A stretch of DNA of 64,000 bases, from the NCBI GenBank assembly GCA_017744715.1, contig JAGIAT010000002.1, positions 372,001 to 436,000 on the forward strand, written 5' to 3'. The first letter of the stretch is position 1. Each line of letters begins with the position of its first letter. This DNA is from Niabella sp. (GTDB lineage Bacteria > Bacteroidota > Bacteroidia > Chitinophagales > Chitinophagaceae). This document shows positions 1-8,220 of this stretch, piece after piece. The position numbers and the translations under genes are program-made. The notes under the pieces are model-generated. The model was not told where the DNA came from and did not search any database. It saw only the letters and a program-made list of their open reading frames with translations.

Positions 1-84
1 GTTCCCTTATCCGTTTGGTCACAATTCGAAATGACACCACAAATGACGCTTTACAGCCACAGATTCGCTGATTAAAGAACAAAT

Positions 85-191
85 CCATCTGCGCATCTGC
101 GGCTAAAAATCCACATTTTACAATAAACCCATACCAATTTTATTATAAGTCAAGACCAATGCCAACCCATCTGCGCATCTGTGGCCAAAAA
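85..191. repeat. Direct repeat of a short intergenic motif
   Basis: Two near-identical copies of about 25 bp, at 85-109 and 167-191, share the core ccatctgcgcatctg followed by tggc/cggc and an A-rich tail. A related core (gatgcgcagatt and aatctgtgcatctgtggc) occurs inside the small element near 60.7 kb. The stretch 1-192 otherwise shows no gene. Function unknown; it looks like one more dispersed intergenic repeat. Confidence 0.5.
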
Positions 192-192
192 C

Positions 193-223
193 AAAAAAGG
201 TTGCCGATATGCACCGGCAACCT
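193..223 (-). terminator. Rho-independent terminator of the first barrel gene
   Basis: A perfect 9-bp stem (aggttgccg at 198-206 pairs with cggcaacct at 215-223) with an 8-nt loop is followed, on the minus strand, by a run of six T (193-198). It lies 28 bp past the stop codon of the leftward barrel gene. Confidence 0.85.
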
Positions 224-251
224 CTACCTATTCAACCAACAAAACTAAGCA

Positions 252-2729
252 TTACTTGGGGCTGCCCTGTCCGGGTGCGCCGCCGGTACCACCGCTATCT
301 CCGGCCCGGTTCTTTTCGTCATCCAGACCGGTTTTACGCTGACGTGCCGATTTGATCTGGGCACTACCAAAGCGGTAAGTAAAGTTCACTTTAAACTGAC
401 GGCTTTCCCAGTTGGCACCTACACGTGTAAACTGCCCGGCATAGTCGCTGGTACCACGGAACCGCATGGTTTTGAAAATATCGCTTACCGAACCTTTAAG
501 CGTTCCCTTGCCCTTCATGATTGTTTTTTGTAACCCGGCATCCACAAATCCCATGGCCTTTCCTTTAAACGCACCCTGCCAGATAAACGGAGAGATATAC
601 AGGGTGCTCAGTTCTGCCGTCCAGGTTTTGGCAAACCGCAGGGTACTCTGGGTAAACAGGTTAGCTGCGAATGCGTCGGTGTTGATCACCCTGCTTCCAC
701 CTCCAAAATCAGCTTTGAACTTGGAGTAGTTGGAGCTAAGATTGGTAAATAAACTGTATGATTTATAGCTGAAGGGATAGCTGATGTTTAAACTGATCAC
801 ATCCTGAGAGGCCAGGTTTTTGGTGGTCTGGAAGGATTTGGACCCTTCCGTTACATCCACGATCTGTGCAAACATGTCCTTAATATGACTGTAATTTAAG
901 GTAGTATTCAGCTTATATTTATATGTATGGGTAATACCAAAGCTATTGGTGTATTGCGGTGTTAACTGCGTATTCCCTTTCATGTACGTATAATCATTCA
1001 GCGCAAACTCAAAAGGATTCAGCAGGCTGTAGTTGGGCCGGTCGATCCTGCGGCTGTAGGTAAAGTTCCACTGGCTCATCGGGTTCTTATTGATGGTAAT
1101 GGCTGCGCTGGGGAACAGATCGGTATAATTCCGTTTCAGTGTTGAATCATAGTTATCATACCGGCTGGATCCGGAGTTCCATACCAGTCCCGTAGAACGG
1201 CCCTCGGAATTGGTATTCTCCACCCGCAGCCCCGCCTGGATCAAAAATCCTTTAAACTGGCGGTTATAATTTACATACCCCGCATTAATGTTTTCTTTAT
1301 AATCGAATTTGTTGCTGTTATTCAGGTCCTGCTGCTCGGCAGGTCCGTTATTATCAAACCGCTGAAAGTCGTTATTGGTATTTACCCATCCCAGTTTAAA
1401 CCCATAACCCAGGGTTCCTTTTAAAAACCGCTGCTGGTAGTCGGTTTTAATGGAGTAGATATCAATACCGGTAGGTGTATACATGCGGTACAGGTTCTTG
1501 CTTAAAATGGTAGAACCATCTGCATCATAATAAATATTGGAAACTTTCTGGTTATTCTTATTATCAAAACGTGCATAATCCAGGTCGATATTCAGTTCAT
1601 GACCCGAAGTATCTGCATATTTATAGTTTGCATTCAGGTTATAGTTATCCCGGTTACCCTTGGTAATGGTATTGGCCTGCAGAATCCGGTCTACAACGCC
1701 GGTATTTTTGGGCGTGATCGGCATGGGTCCGCTGCTGTTAAAGCCGTCGTCATTCAGCGTAGCATTCCCCATAACACCAACGGTGCTTTTGCTGTTGATA
1801 TAATAATCTACCCCGGCCTTTATGTTATGGCTTTTGCGGTCCATGATCATATTGGTGCGCTGATCAAACAAGGTATCGGCCACGTCCCGGTTCAGAGTCA
1901 AAATATTATTGTTCAAACCCTGGCTGTAGTTATAATTACCGTAGGCGTTGAATTTCTTTCCCCGGTGGTTCAGGGATAGTCCGCCATTGTATTTACTAAA
2001 AACGCCTACATTGTATCCTGCGGTAAGGGTTCCGTTGGTACCCAGTGATTTGTCCTTTTTCAACCGGATATTGATGATGCCCGCATTACCCGCCGCTTCA
2101 TATTTGGCGGAAGGATTGGTGATCAGCTCAATACTTTCAATGCTGGTAGATTGTATGGACCGCAGGTAGTTACCCAGCTCCGATCCTTTTAACGGACTGG
2201 GTTTACCGTCGATATACACTTCTACCCCGTTTTTACCGGCCATGCTGATATTATCGTCCTTATCCACCATTACGCCGGGCGATCTTCTTAAAAGGTCGAT
2301 CCCGTCGTTACCGGTAGCGTTTACGGTTCCTTCCACATTTACGATCATCTTGTCGGCCTTTACTTCCACCAGTGGCCGGCGGGCGGTAACCACCACTCCG
2401 GTAAGCTGGGTGCCGCTTTTCTGCAGGGTAATGGGCTCCAGCTTCAGGCTGGTTCCATTGTAGTCGAATGCCGGGGAGTAACCGGAGGCATACCCAACGC
2501 TGGTAGCCATTACCAGGTAGCGCCCGCTGCCGATGGACTCAAACTGGTATCCGCCATCGGCCTTCGCCGCGTTTAATTTTACAATAGAAGAGTCTTTTGC
2601 ATTTAATAAAGAAACCGTCGCTTTTTCCGCCGGCTTTCCTGCATCATCTTTTACGCTCCCCGAAATCGTCTGTGCCTGTACCGTTGCCTGAAATAGAAAT
2701 AATAGTGCCGGTGCTAATAGTAGTTTCAT
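252..2729 (-). CDS. Outer-membrane beta-barrel, TonB-receptor-like protein
   Basis: An 825-aa protein of the outer membrane beta-barrel family related to TonB-dependent receptors. It starts with a signal peptide (MKLLLAPALLFLF..AQ, about residues 1-19), then a carboxypeptidase-regulatory-like beta-sandwich (about 20-110), a plug-like domain with the conserved NPSAKYEAAGNAGIINI segment (near residue 206), and a long aromatic-rich barrel. The C-terminus is Gly/Lys-rich (GGTGGAPGQG) rather than ending in the usual aromatic residue. It lies 392 bp downstream of a paralogue on the same strand and has its own terminator. The substrate is unknown. No SusD partner is adjacent, so it is not a typical SusC glycan porin. 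Confidence 0.88.
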   Translation of the reverse strand: MKLLLAPALLFLFQATVQAQTISGSVKDDAGKPAEKATVSLLNAKDSSIVKLNAAKADGGYQFESIGSGRYLVMATSVGYASGYSPAFDYNGTSLKLEPITLQKSGTQLTGVVVTARRPLVEVKADKMIVNVEGTVNATGNDGIDLLRRSPGVMVDKDDNISMAGKNGVEVYIDGKPSPLKGSELGNYLRSIQSTSIESIELITNPSAKYEAAGNAGIINIRLKKDKSLGTNGTLTAGYNVGVFSKYNGGLSLNHRGKKFNAYGNYNYSQGLNNNILTLNRDVADTLFDQRTNMIMDRKSHNIKAGVDYYINSKSTVGVMGNATLNDDGFNSSGPMPITPKNTGVVDRILQANTITKGNRDNYNLNANYKYADTSGHELNIDLDYARFDNKNNQKVSNIYYDADGSTILSKNLYRMYTPTGIDIYSIKTDYQQRFLKGTLGYGFKLGWVNTNNDFQRFDNNGPAEQQDLNNSNKFDYKENINAGYVNYNRQFKGFLIQAGLRVENTNSEGRSTGLVWNSGSSRYDNYDSTLKRNYTDLFPSAAITINKNPMSQWNFTYSRRIDRPNYSLLNPFEFALNDYTYMKGNTQLTPQYTNSFGITHTYKYKLNTTLNYSHIKDMFAQIVDVTEGSKSFQTTKNLASQDVISLNISYPFSYKSYSLFTNLSSNYSKFKADFGGGSRVINTDAFAANLFTQSTLRFAKTWTAELSTLYISPFIWQGAFKGKAMGFVDAGLQKTIMKGKGTLKGSVSDIFKTMRFRGTSDYAGQFTRVGANWESRQFKVNFTYRFGSAQIKSARQRKTGLDDEKNRAGDSGGTGGAPGQGSPK

Positions 2730-3027
2730 CAGTTTGTTTTTTTATATTGTTTGTAGTCTATTCGAATTTCGCAGGTGTTATTTCCGGGTTAGAGAAAAAT
2801 GATCATGCGTTGTTTCGTAAAACAGTTTGTAGTTATTTTTTGAAGCAGCAAACTTATGCTGAAAATTGCAACCGGAGAACAGGATGCCGCTTAATGGCAA
2901 AAAATCTCCGCCGAATGGCGCCTTTTGCCGGACAAATTGTCCAGAGTCAAGCATTCCGCTACTTTTTTGCCGCAATATCCTTTAAAACAAAGCAGAGAGA
3001 TCTGCCAAACAAAAAAACGGACGGCCT

Positions 3028-3070
3028 GAAAAACACAGCTCCCATACAAAAATCGTTTGTACAGGAGCTG
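3028..3070 (-). terminator. Terminator between the two barrel genes
   Basis: A long hairpin: cagctcc (3036-3042) pairs with ggagctg (3064-3070) and tacaaa (3045-3050) with tttgta (3056-3061), interrupted by a small internal loop. On the minus strand it is followed by a short T run. It lies just past the stop of the 3122-5560 gene, so that gene and the next one are probably separate transcripts. Nothing else convincing is seen in the 2730-3121 gap. Confidence 0.7.
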
Positions 3071-3121
3071 GTTGCCGCTGGATAACAGGGCTACTTGAAT
3101 TATAACATCAAGGCTGCCGGC

Positions 3122-5560
3122 TTAACCGCCGCCGCTTTTTACCCGGTTTTGCTCATCATCGGCACCACCGGTTCTACGACGGGCGGGTTTAATATTGCCT
3201 TTGCCAAACTTGTAGGTAAACGAAATATTATACTGGCGGTTGTCCTGGCGGCGGTCATTGGCCACGCTCAGATCCACATCCGCATAGCGGGAGTAGCCGC
3301 TGAAGTTGCTGGTGCGCAACAGGTCCCGTACCCCAATTTTCACCGACCCGTTTTTGTTGAACAGCTGCTTGGCCAGCGCAATATTCATAGCACCCATGGG
3401 GCGGGCGATCATCAGGCCTTCAGACGGGCTGGAGCTATACCAGCCGCTTAACTCGGCCGTCCATGTTTTGGCAAAACTGAAGCTGTTGGTCATATTGGCA
3501 TCCACATTATTTACGTTCAGCGCTACGGGTATATTCCTGGTGCCATCGGTATACAGGCCTTTGTACTGGTTGTTAAATACGCCGCTGTACAGGCTTAGGT
3601 TCCACCATTTAAACAGCTGCTTGTTGGCCGAAACCGAAAAACCCCATTGTTTCCTTTTGCTGAAATTCTCCGTGGTTTGAAACGCCGTTTTCTTTTCTGT
3701 GTTTTGCTTAATGAGCTGTGTAATGATATTATTGGTTTGGGTATGACTTACGGTAAACGTAAGAAAGCGGTTCAGGGTATGACTTACTTCCACCCGGTTG
3801 GAAAATTCAGGCTGCAGGTAGGGGTTTCCCTGTCCGTAAGTAAGCGAATCCAGGAAGAACACAAAGGGATTCAGGTCGTCATAATCGGGTCTCCGGATCC
3901 GGCGGCTGTAGGCCATGCTTAACTGGTTTTTATCATTGAAGCTGTATACCGCGCCCATATTGGGAAACAGGTTGGTATAGTTGCGTTTAAAACTGCTGTC
4001 GATGGTAACCTGTGTGCCTTTGGCATTGGTATTCTCCACCCGTAATCCGCCCGTAAATTCCCATTTTTTTACGGTGGCGGTCACTATCGCATATGCCGCA
4101 TTGATATTCTCCTTATAAATAAAGTGATTGGTACGCTGCCCGTCCAGGTACCAGCCGGTACTGGTATCCCGCCGGTAAAGCACGTTGTTATCCGTATTTA
4201 CAAAACTGCTTTTGATCCCCGTTTCCAGTTTCAGGTTTTTGGTAAACGGATGTACATAATCCATTTTACCGCTGTATATATGAATAATGGAGGGAAAATC
4301 GCCATTGAGCAGAACCGTATTGCCGCGTTTGCTGTTATCCGGGTTGTACACATTGGTGGTTAAAAAATTACTGCCCCGGCTTTCATAGTAGCCCTGGTCA
4401 AAATCAACCGAAAATTCGCGCCCGGCCGAGTCAAACGTATGCTTGTAGTTCAGGTTGGTATTAATGTTCTTTGAATTATTGGCATTAAAGGCATCCGAAA
4501 GGAAAACCGTATTCACCGTTCCATCGGCATCCCGCAAATTGGAAGCACTTTCCTGCCAGTTTTTCCAGGGATTGATATTGCCCGTAACCACTACACCGGC
4601 CACATCCTTCGAAGAGAAATTATAATCAAAGCCCAGCTTGCCGTTATGCCACTGGCTTTTATTGTGCCGGTCCGTTGTTTGGTCTGAAGCCCCGGAGAAG
4701 TTGCCATCCTTATAAAAATTACGATGAATGGCCAGGGTGCCCAGTCCTTCCCATACGCCGCCATTATAACTTCCAAAAACGTTGATCTTATTATTCCGGT
4801 AATTAAAATTAGCACCACCGTTGTATTTGGGATAAAAACCCTGCGCATAGTTCAGGTTCACATTCCCGTTCATACCCTTTACCACGCCTTTTTTGGTTTT
4901 GATATTGATGACACCCGCTCCGCCGGCAGCGTCGTACTTAGCCGGGGGATTTGTCATGATCTCGATCTGATCCAGCCCGCTGGCCTGGATGCTTTTTAAG
5001 AATGCCGCCAGTTGTGTACCGTTTAAATAAGTTTGCTTGCCATCGATTAATATCAATACACCGGCTTTTCCTTTAAGACTCACGTTTCCATCTGCATCTA
5101 CCGATACTCCCGGCGATTTTTCCAGGATCTCCAGCACATTCAGCCCGGCATTGGTAGGCGAAGCATCTACATTCACCACGGTTTTTCCGGCCTTTACCTC
5201 TACAGGCGGACGTTTTGAAGTAACCACCACCCCCGTCAGTTGCGTATTTGCTTTTTCAAGCACAATCGCATGCACCGTAGCGTCCTTGCCATCAACGGTT
5301 ACCGGTGCCGAATAACTTTTTGCATATCCTACATTGGTAGCCATTACGAGGTAGGTTCCGGCAGCCAGCTGGTTAAACCGGTATTTACCGGTTTTATCCG
5401 CAGCGGTTAACATTTGTACAGAAGAATCTTTTGCATTTAAAAGAGTGATAGAAGCTTTTTCCAATGGCTTTTCATCGGTACCGGTTACATTTCCCGAAAT
5501 GCTTTGTGCCTGCAGGCCTGCACTCCACAAACAAAAACCGGCTATTATCAGCTTTTTCAT
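3122..5560 (-). CDS. Outer-membrane beta-barrel, TonB-receptor-like protein
   Basis: An 812-aa paralogue of the 252-2729 protein. I place the start at the internal Met of MKKLIIAGFCLWSAGLQAQ, a good signal peptide; the 40 codons upstream are open but do not look like protein. After the signal peptide come a carboxypeptidase-regulatory-like domain (about 20-105), a plug with the NPPAKYDAAGGAGVINI segment, and a barrel to about residue 790. It ends in a basic Gly-rich tail (RRRTGGADDEQNRVKSGGG) like that of its neighbour, which suggests local duplication. Predicted to be in the outer membrane; cargo unknown. Confidence 0.87.
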   Translation of the reverse strand: MKKLIIAGFCLWSAGLQAQSISGNVTGTDEKPLEKASITLLNAKDSSVQMLTAADKTGKYRFNQLAAGTYLVMATNVGYAKSYSAPVTVDGKDATVHAIVLEKANTQLTGVVVTSKRPPVEVKAGKTVVNVDASPTNAGLNVLEILEKSPGVSVDADGNVSLKGKAGVLILIDGKQTYLNGTQLAAFLKSIQASGLDQIEIMTNPPAKYDAAGGAGVINIKTKKGVVKGMNGNVNLNYAQGFYPKYNGGANFNYRNNKINVFGSYNGGVWEGLGTLAIHRNFYKDGNFSGASDQTTDRHNKSQWHNGKLGFDYNFSSKDVAGVVVTGNINPWKNWQESASNLRDADGTVNTVFLSDAFNANNSKNINTNLNYKHTFDSAGREFSVDFDQGYYESRGSNFLTTNVYNPDNSKRGNTVLLNGDFPSIIHIYSGKMDYVHPFTKNLKLETGIKSSFVNTDNNVLYRRDTSTGWYLDGQRTNHFIYKENINAAYAIVTATVKKWEFTGGLRVENTNAKGTQVTIDSSFKRNYTNLFPNMGAVYSFNDKNQLSMAYSRRIRRPDYDDLNPFVFFLDSLTYGQGNPYLQPEFSNRVEVSHTLNRFLTFTVSHTQTNNIITQLIKQNTEKKTAFQTTENFSKRKQWGFSVSANKQLFKWWNLSLYSGVFNNQYKGLYTDGTRNIPVALNVNNVDANMTNSFSFAKTWTAELSGWYSSSPSEGLMIARPMGAMNIALAKQLFNKNGSVKIGVRDLLRTSNFSGYSRYADVDLSVANDRRQDNRQYNISFTYKFGKGNIKPARRRTGGADDEQNRVKSGGG

Positions 5561-5732
5561 ATTGATCTCATTGTTTACTACAAAACTATAGCTCCGGTTT
5601 CCTCCCAACCAGCTCCTGCCGGTAAATGGGGCAAAACACCCGTTAATTGTGATAAAAAGCCATTTGAACGGATCGGGCAATATGCTTAAAAGGATGTTTC
5701 CGGGTATGGAGCCGGTAAACCGGGGCTACTGA

Positions 5733-5765
5733 TTCCTGATACAATAAATCGTGTAGGATCAGGAA
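5733..5765. other. Inverted repeat in a divergent intergenic region
   Basis: The arms ttcctgat (5733-5740) and atcaggaa (5758-5765) are perfectly complementary, and aca/tgt just inside can extend the stem. It lies in the 317-bp gap between the leftward barrel gene and rightward gcvH, so it could be an operator or a terminator-like structure. There is no T run. Nothing else is evident in this gap. Confidence 0.35.
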
Positions 5766-5877
5766 ATGTTACACGGATCAGACCGTTTTTGGGAAAATAA
5801 ACATCCCTTTAAAAATTATTACTATAAAAATGGAATATTGGGTTCCTTTACTCATATTTGTACTCAAAAATATTGTT

Positions 5878-6255
5878 ATGAGTTATCCTGAAACCTTACG
5901 TTATACCAAAGATCATGAATGGGTGAGCCTTGAAGGCGATGTGGCTACCGTTGGCATTACCGATTTTGCACAAAGAGAACTGGGTGATATCGTTTATGTA
6001 GAAGTAGAAACCATCGGAACTTCTTTAAAAGCAGGCGATGTTTTTGGTACCGTTGAGGCCGTAAAAACGGTTTCGGATCTGTTTCTGCCGGTTGACGGAG
6101 AAGTTACCGAACTGAACGAGGCCCTGGGCAATGCTCCCGAACTGGTGAACACGGATCCCTACGGCGAAGGCTGGATGATCAAAATGAAAGTATCGAATCC
6201 TGGAGATGTAGCCGCATTGCTGGATGCCGCAGGGTACCAGGCACTGGTAGGTTAA
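5878..6255 (+). CDS. gcvH: Glycine cleavage system H protein
   Basis: Lipoyl carrier of the glycine cleavage complex; it shuttles the aminomethyl intermediate between the P, T and L proteins in the cytoplasm. The 125-aa product from the ATG at 5878 matches the usual family length and N-terminus ([16 protein letters not shown]); the 16 codons upstream in frame are not needed. The lipoylated Lys is K63 in [10 protein letters not shown], and the C-terminal GEGWMIKMK segment is conserved. The other gcv genes are not in the window. A terminator follows before the next gene. Confidence 0.96.
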   Translation: MSYPETLRYTKDHEWVSLEGDVATVGITDFAQRELGDIVYVEVETIGTSLKAGDVFGTVEAVKTVSDLFLPVDGEVTELNEALGNAPELVNTDPYGEGWMIKMKVSNPGDVAALLDAAGYQALVG

Positions 6256-6303
6256 TCCAGACCGGAGCAAAAATAAACGGATTATATATTCAATAAATAT
6301 TAC

Positions 6304-6341
6304 AGCCATTCACCTTGCGTGATTGGCTTTTTTATTTTTAA
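6304..6341 (+). terminator. Terminator after gcvH
   Basis: The stem agccattcac (6304-6313) / gtgattggct (6319-6328) has one mismatch and a 5-nt loop, followed by a T-rich run. It lies between gcvH and the VanZ-like gene. Confidence 0.75.
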
Positions 6342-6354
6342 TCTATAAAATAGT

Positions 6355-6774
6355 ATGTTGGTGAAAACAGGTTATGTTTTGTTGGGTGCTTGTCTTTATT
6401 TTATGCTGACCGTCTTGCTGCTCACGCTGCCGGGATCTGCGTTTCCCCAGGAAGATTTCTTCAGTAAAATTTACCTCGATAAATGGATCCATATCGGCAT
6501 GTTCTCCATATTGGTGCTGATCTGGAATTTTTGGCTGATGAAAAAAAGAGGCGGCGGTCAAAAGTTGTTCAGCACTTTTCTGATGATCAGCATCGGCGCA
6601 CTGGTTTACGGCATCGTGATGGAATATGTTCAAAAATGGTATGTGCCTAACCGGTCGTTTGATACCGGAGATATTATTGCAGATGGAGCGGGTGCAGCAA
6701 TTGGTTTATTAGCAAGCGTTTACCTATACAAAAAAATAGACCCCTGTGGAAACAGGGGTCGCAACCAAAACTAA
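6355..6774 (+). CDS. VanZ-like family membrane protein
   Basis: A 139-aa integral membrane protein with about four hydrophobic segments. It shows the VanZ-family pattern: an acidic/Lys loop before helix 2 (FSKIYLDKWIHIGMF), a helix with VYGIVMEYVQ, and the conserved SFDTGDIIADGAGAAIG near the C-terminus. VanZ is named for teicoplanin resistance, but most family members have no known role, and resistance should not be assumed. It follows gcvH on the same strand. Its last 40 bases hold a terminator hairpin that serves the opposite strand. Confidence 0.8.
   Translation: MLVKTGYVLLGACLYFMLTVLLLTLPGSAFPQEDFFSKIYLDKWIHIGMFSILVLIWNFWLMKKRGGGQKLFSTFLMISIGALVYGIVMEYVQKWYVPNRSFDTGDIIADGAGAAIGLLASVYLYKKIDPCGNRGRNQN
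6729..6760 (-). terminator. Reverse-strand terminator inside the VanZ-like gene
   Basis: A perfect 9-bp stem (gacccctgt 6739-6747 / acaggggtc 6752-6760) with a 4-nt loop is followed on the minus strand by seven T. It is the only good terminator downstream of the leftward 6970-7578 gene, and it is embedded in the coding 3' end of the convergent VanZ-like gene. Confidence 0.7.
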
Positions 6775-6969
6775 CTGCTTATGAGAAAATTGACTATCTT
6801 TTTTTAAAATTTCTTATCGTCGTTGTTCTTTTATTAGAAACGCAATATTCTTGCCATTTATTACAATCGGAATGTTAAAATAATGCAAAACCGATTTTTC
6901 AAAATATTTTCTATAAATAAAGAACGTGTACTTTATACATAAAGCAGAAACTATGCCAAACGCGGAAAA

Positions 6970-7578
6970 TTATTTAAAAAATCCGGAAATTAAATTGGCC
7001 AGTCCGCCGGATTGCTGGGTTTGCTGATGGGTTTGCGCATTCTGTGTTACCTGGCCAATGATCTGGCTGATATCGATACCACCCTGCTGGCCCGAAACCT
7101 GGTTAAGCAATCCCTGAAAATCAAAACCACCGGTTGCCGAAGCCGTACTATTTCCGCCACCTCCGGTTAAACTGCCAATCAGGCTGTTGAGATTAAAACC
7201 GCTATCCTGCGGAGCATTGCTTACGGTACGGTTTACCAGGCTGTTGAGCACGTTCGGGATCAGGTTGCTGGCAATATTGTTGGCTGTAGCCGGGTTCAGG
7301 TTCATATTAGAAACCAGCCGGTTTGCCAGGTGCCCGATCATCATACTAACCATGGGGTTGCTTAAAATACTGTTACCGCCCTGGTTTTGCCCGCCACCCG
7401 TAAATAAGGAAAGAATGCTTTGGAGCCCGCCACCGCTGGCCATATTCTGAAACCCGCTGGTAATGGTGTTAGCAGCCTCTGCCATTACCTGGTTATTGTA
7501 TTCATTAGGAACATCGGGGTTTTCAACAACGGACTGCTGCCCGTATTGCTTTACAAGGTTCAGGATCTGATCTAACAT
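6970..7578 (-). CDS. DUF937-like Gln/Asn/Gly-rich protein
   Basis: A 202-aa protein without signal peptide or membrane helix. The N-terminal half has amphipathic segments (MLDQILNLVKQYGQQSV, then SMMIGHLANRLVSNMNLNP and a helix-rich stretch) resembling the DUF937/YidB family. The second half is low-complexity, rich in G, N, Q and S, with a hydrophobic C-terminus (LANLISGFFK). The role is unknown. The family call is from general pattern only. It is transcribed towards the VanZ-like gene, with a terminator inside that gene. Confidence 0.6.
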   Translation of the reverse strand: MLDQILNLVKQYGQQSVVENPDVPNEYNNQVMAEAANTITSGFQNMASGGGLQSILSLFTGGGQNQGGNSILSNPMVSMMIGHLANRLVSNMNLNPATANNIASNLIPNVLNSLVNRTVSNAPQDSGFNLNSLIGSLTGGGGNSTASATGGFDFQGLLNQVSGQQGGIDISQIIGQVTQNAQTHQQTQQSGGLANLISGFFK

Positions 7579-7634
7579 TTTGTTTTTGTTTTAGGTGTAA
7601 AAATTTACTACAAAATAAGATCAATACCGGAAAA

Positions 7635-7856
7635 TCAGGAATTTTTCTTTTCGTTGCGCCACCATCGCACCCCCAGGAAAGCGATCAGGGCCAACGGCAG
7701 AAAGGCCAGGTAAAGGATCCCCGTATTAAAACCCTTGGCCGGACCATCGCCCATTTGTTGCGTGGTTTTGGTACAGATGGAGCACTGGGCATATGTCTGC
7801 ACCGTTTGAATAAGATTTAGGACCAAAACAGCTGCAAACAGCAATTTCTTTTTCAT
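7635..7856 (-). CDS. Small conserved membrane protein with a CSIC motif
   Basis: A 73-aa protein: a signal peptide or first helix (MKKKLLFAAVLVLNLI..YAQ), a short periplasmic part with CSICTKTTQQMG and GPAKGFNTGILYLAF, and a C-terminal membrane helix ending in RWWRNEKKNS. This pattern (two Cys, the GPAKG(F/L)N..GILYL motif and the RWW end) is familiar from small uncharacterised Bacteroidota proteins. The two Cys could bind metal or form a disulfide. Function is not known to me. Confidence 0.7.
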   Translation of the reverse strand: MKKKLLFAAVLVLNLIQTVQTYAQCSICTKTTQQMGDGPAKGFNTGILYLAFLPLALIAFLGVRWWRNEKKNS

Positions 7857-8220
7857 TGCGCAAAATTACTTGATTGTTCTTGTTTATTAAACAACCATAC
7901 CCCGGAAATGTTGCCGTGCCTTCGATAACAAAACGGCATACGACCGTTTTGAAAATCCTAAGGCAGTACTTGTTAAGAAATAAACCGGCCACCCGGGAAT
8001 AAAAAAATATAACTATATTTATAGTTCAGGATGATTTATGGAAAACGGGAAGGCAGGGCCGGAAACTATTACATGAGACATGAGACCTGCGACATACGAT
8101 GACCTTCTTTTTTTGCTATAATGCTTGGTACGGCAATCGAATGGCTTTTGCTTTAAAATCAAAACTCCATACCGGTATTTTAAGGAGCGGCAGAACGTAT
8201 AAACCTAAAACAACATACAT
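7857..8220. other. Intergenic region without recognised features
   Basis: This divergent gap of 364 bp separates the small leftward CSIC protein from the rightward thioredoxin-domain gene. It should hold promoters for both, but I see no convincing promoter pair, repeat or RNA structure. Confidence 0.5.

Noticed and set aside
2778..2975. 65-codon frame between the two barrel genes
   Set aside because: No recognisable features, and the gap otherwise looks like a leader plus terminator.
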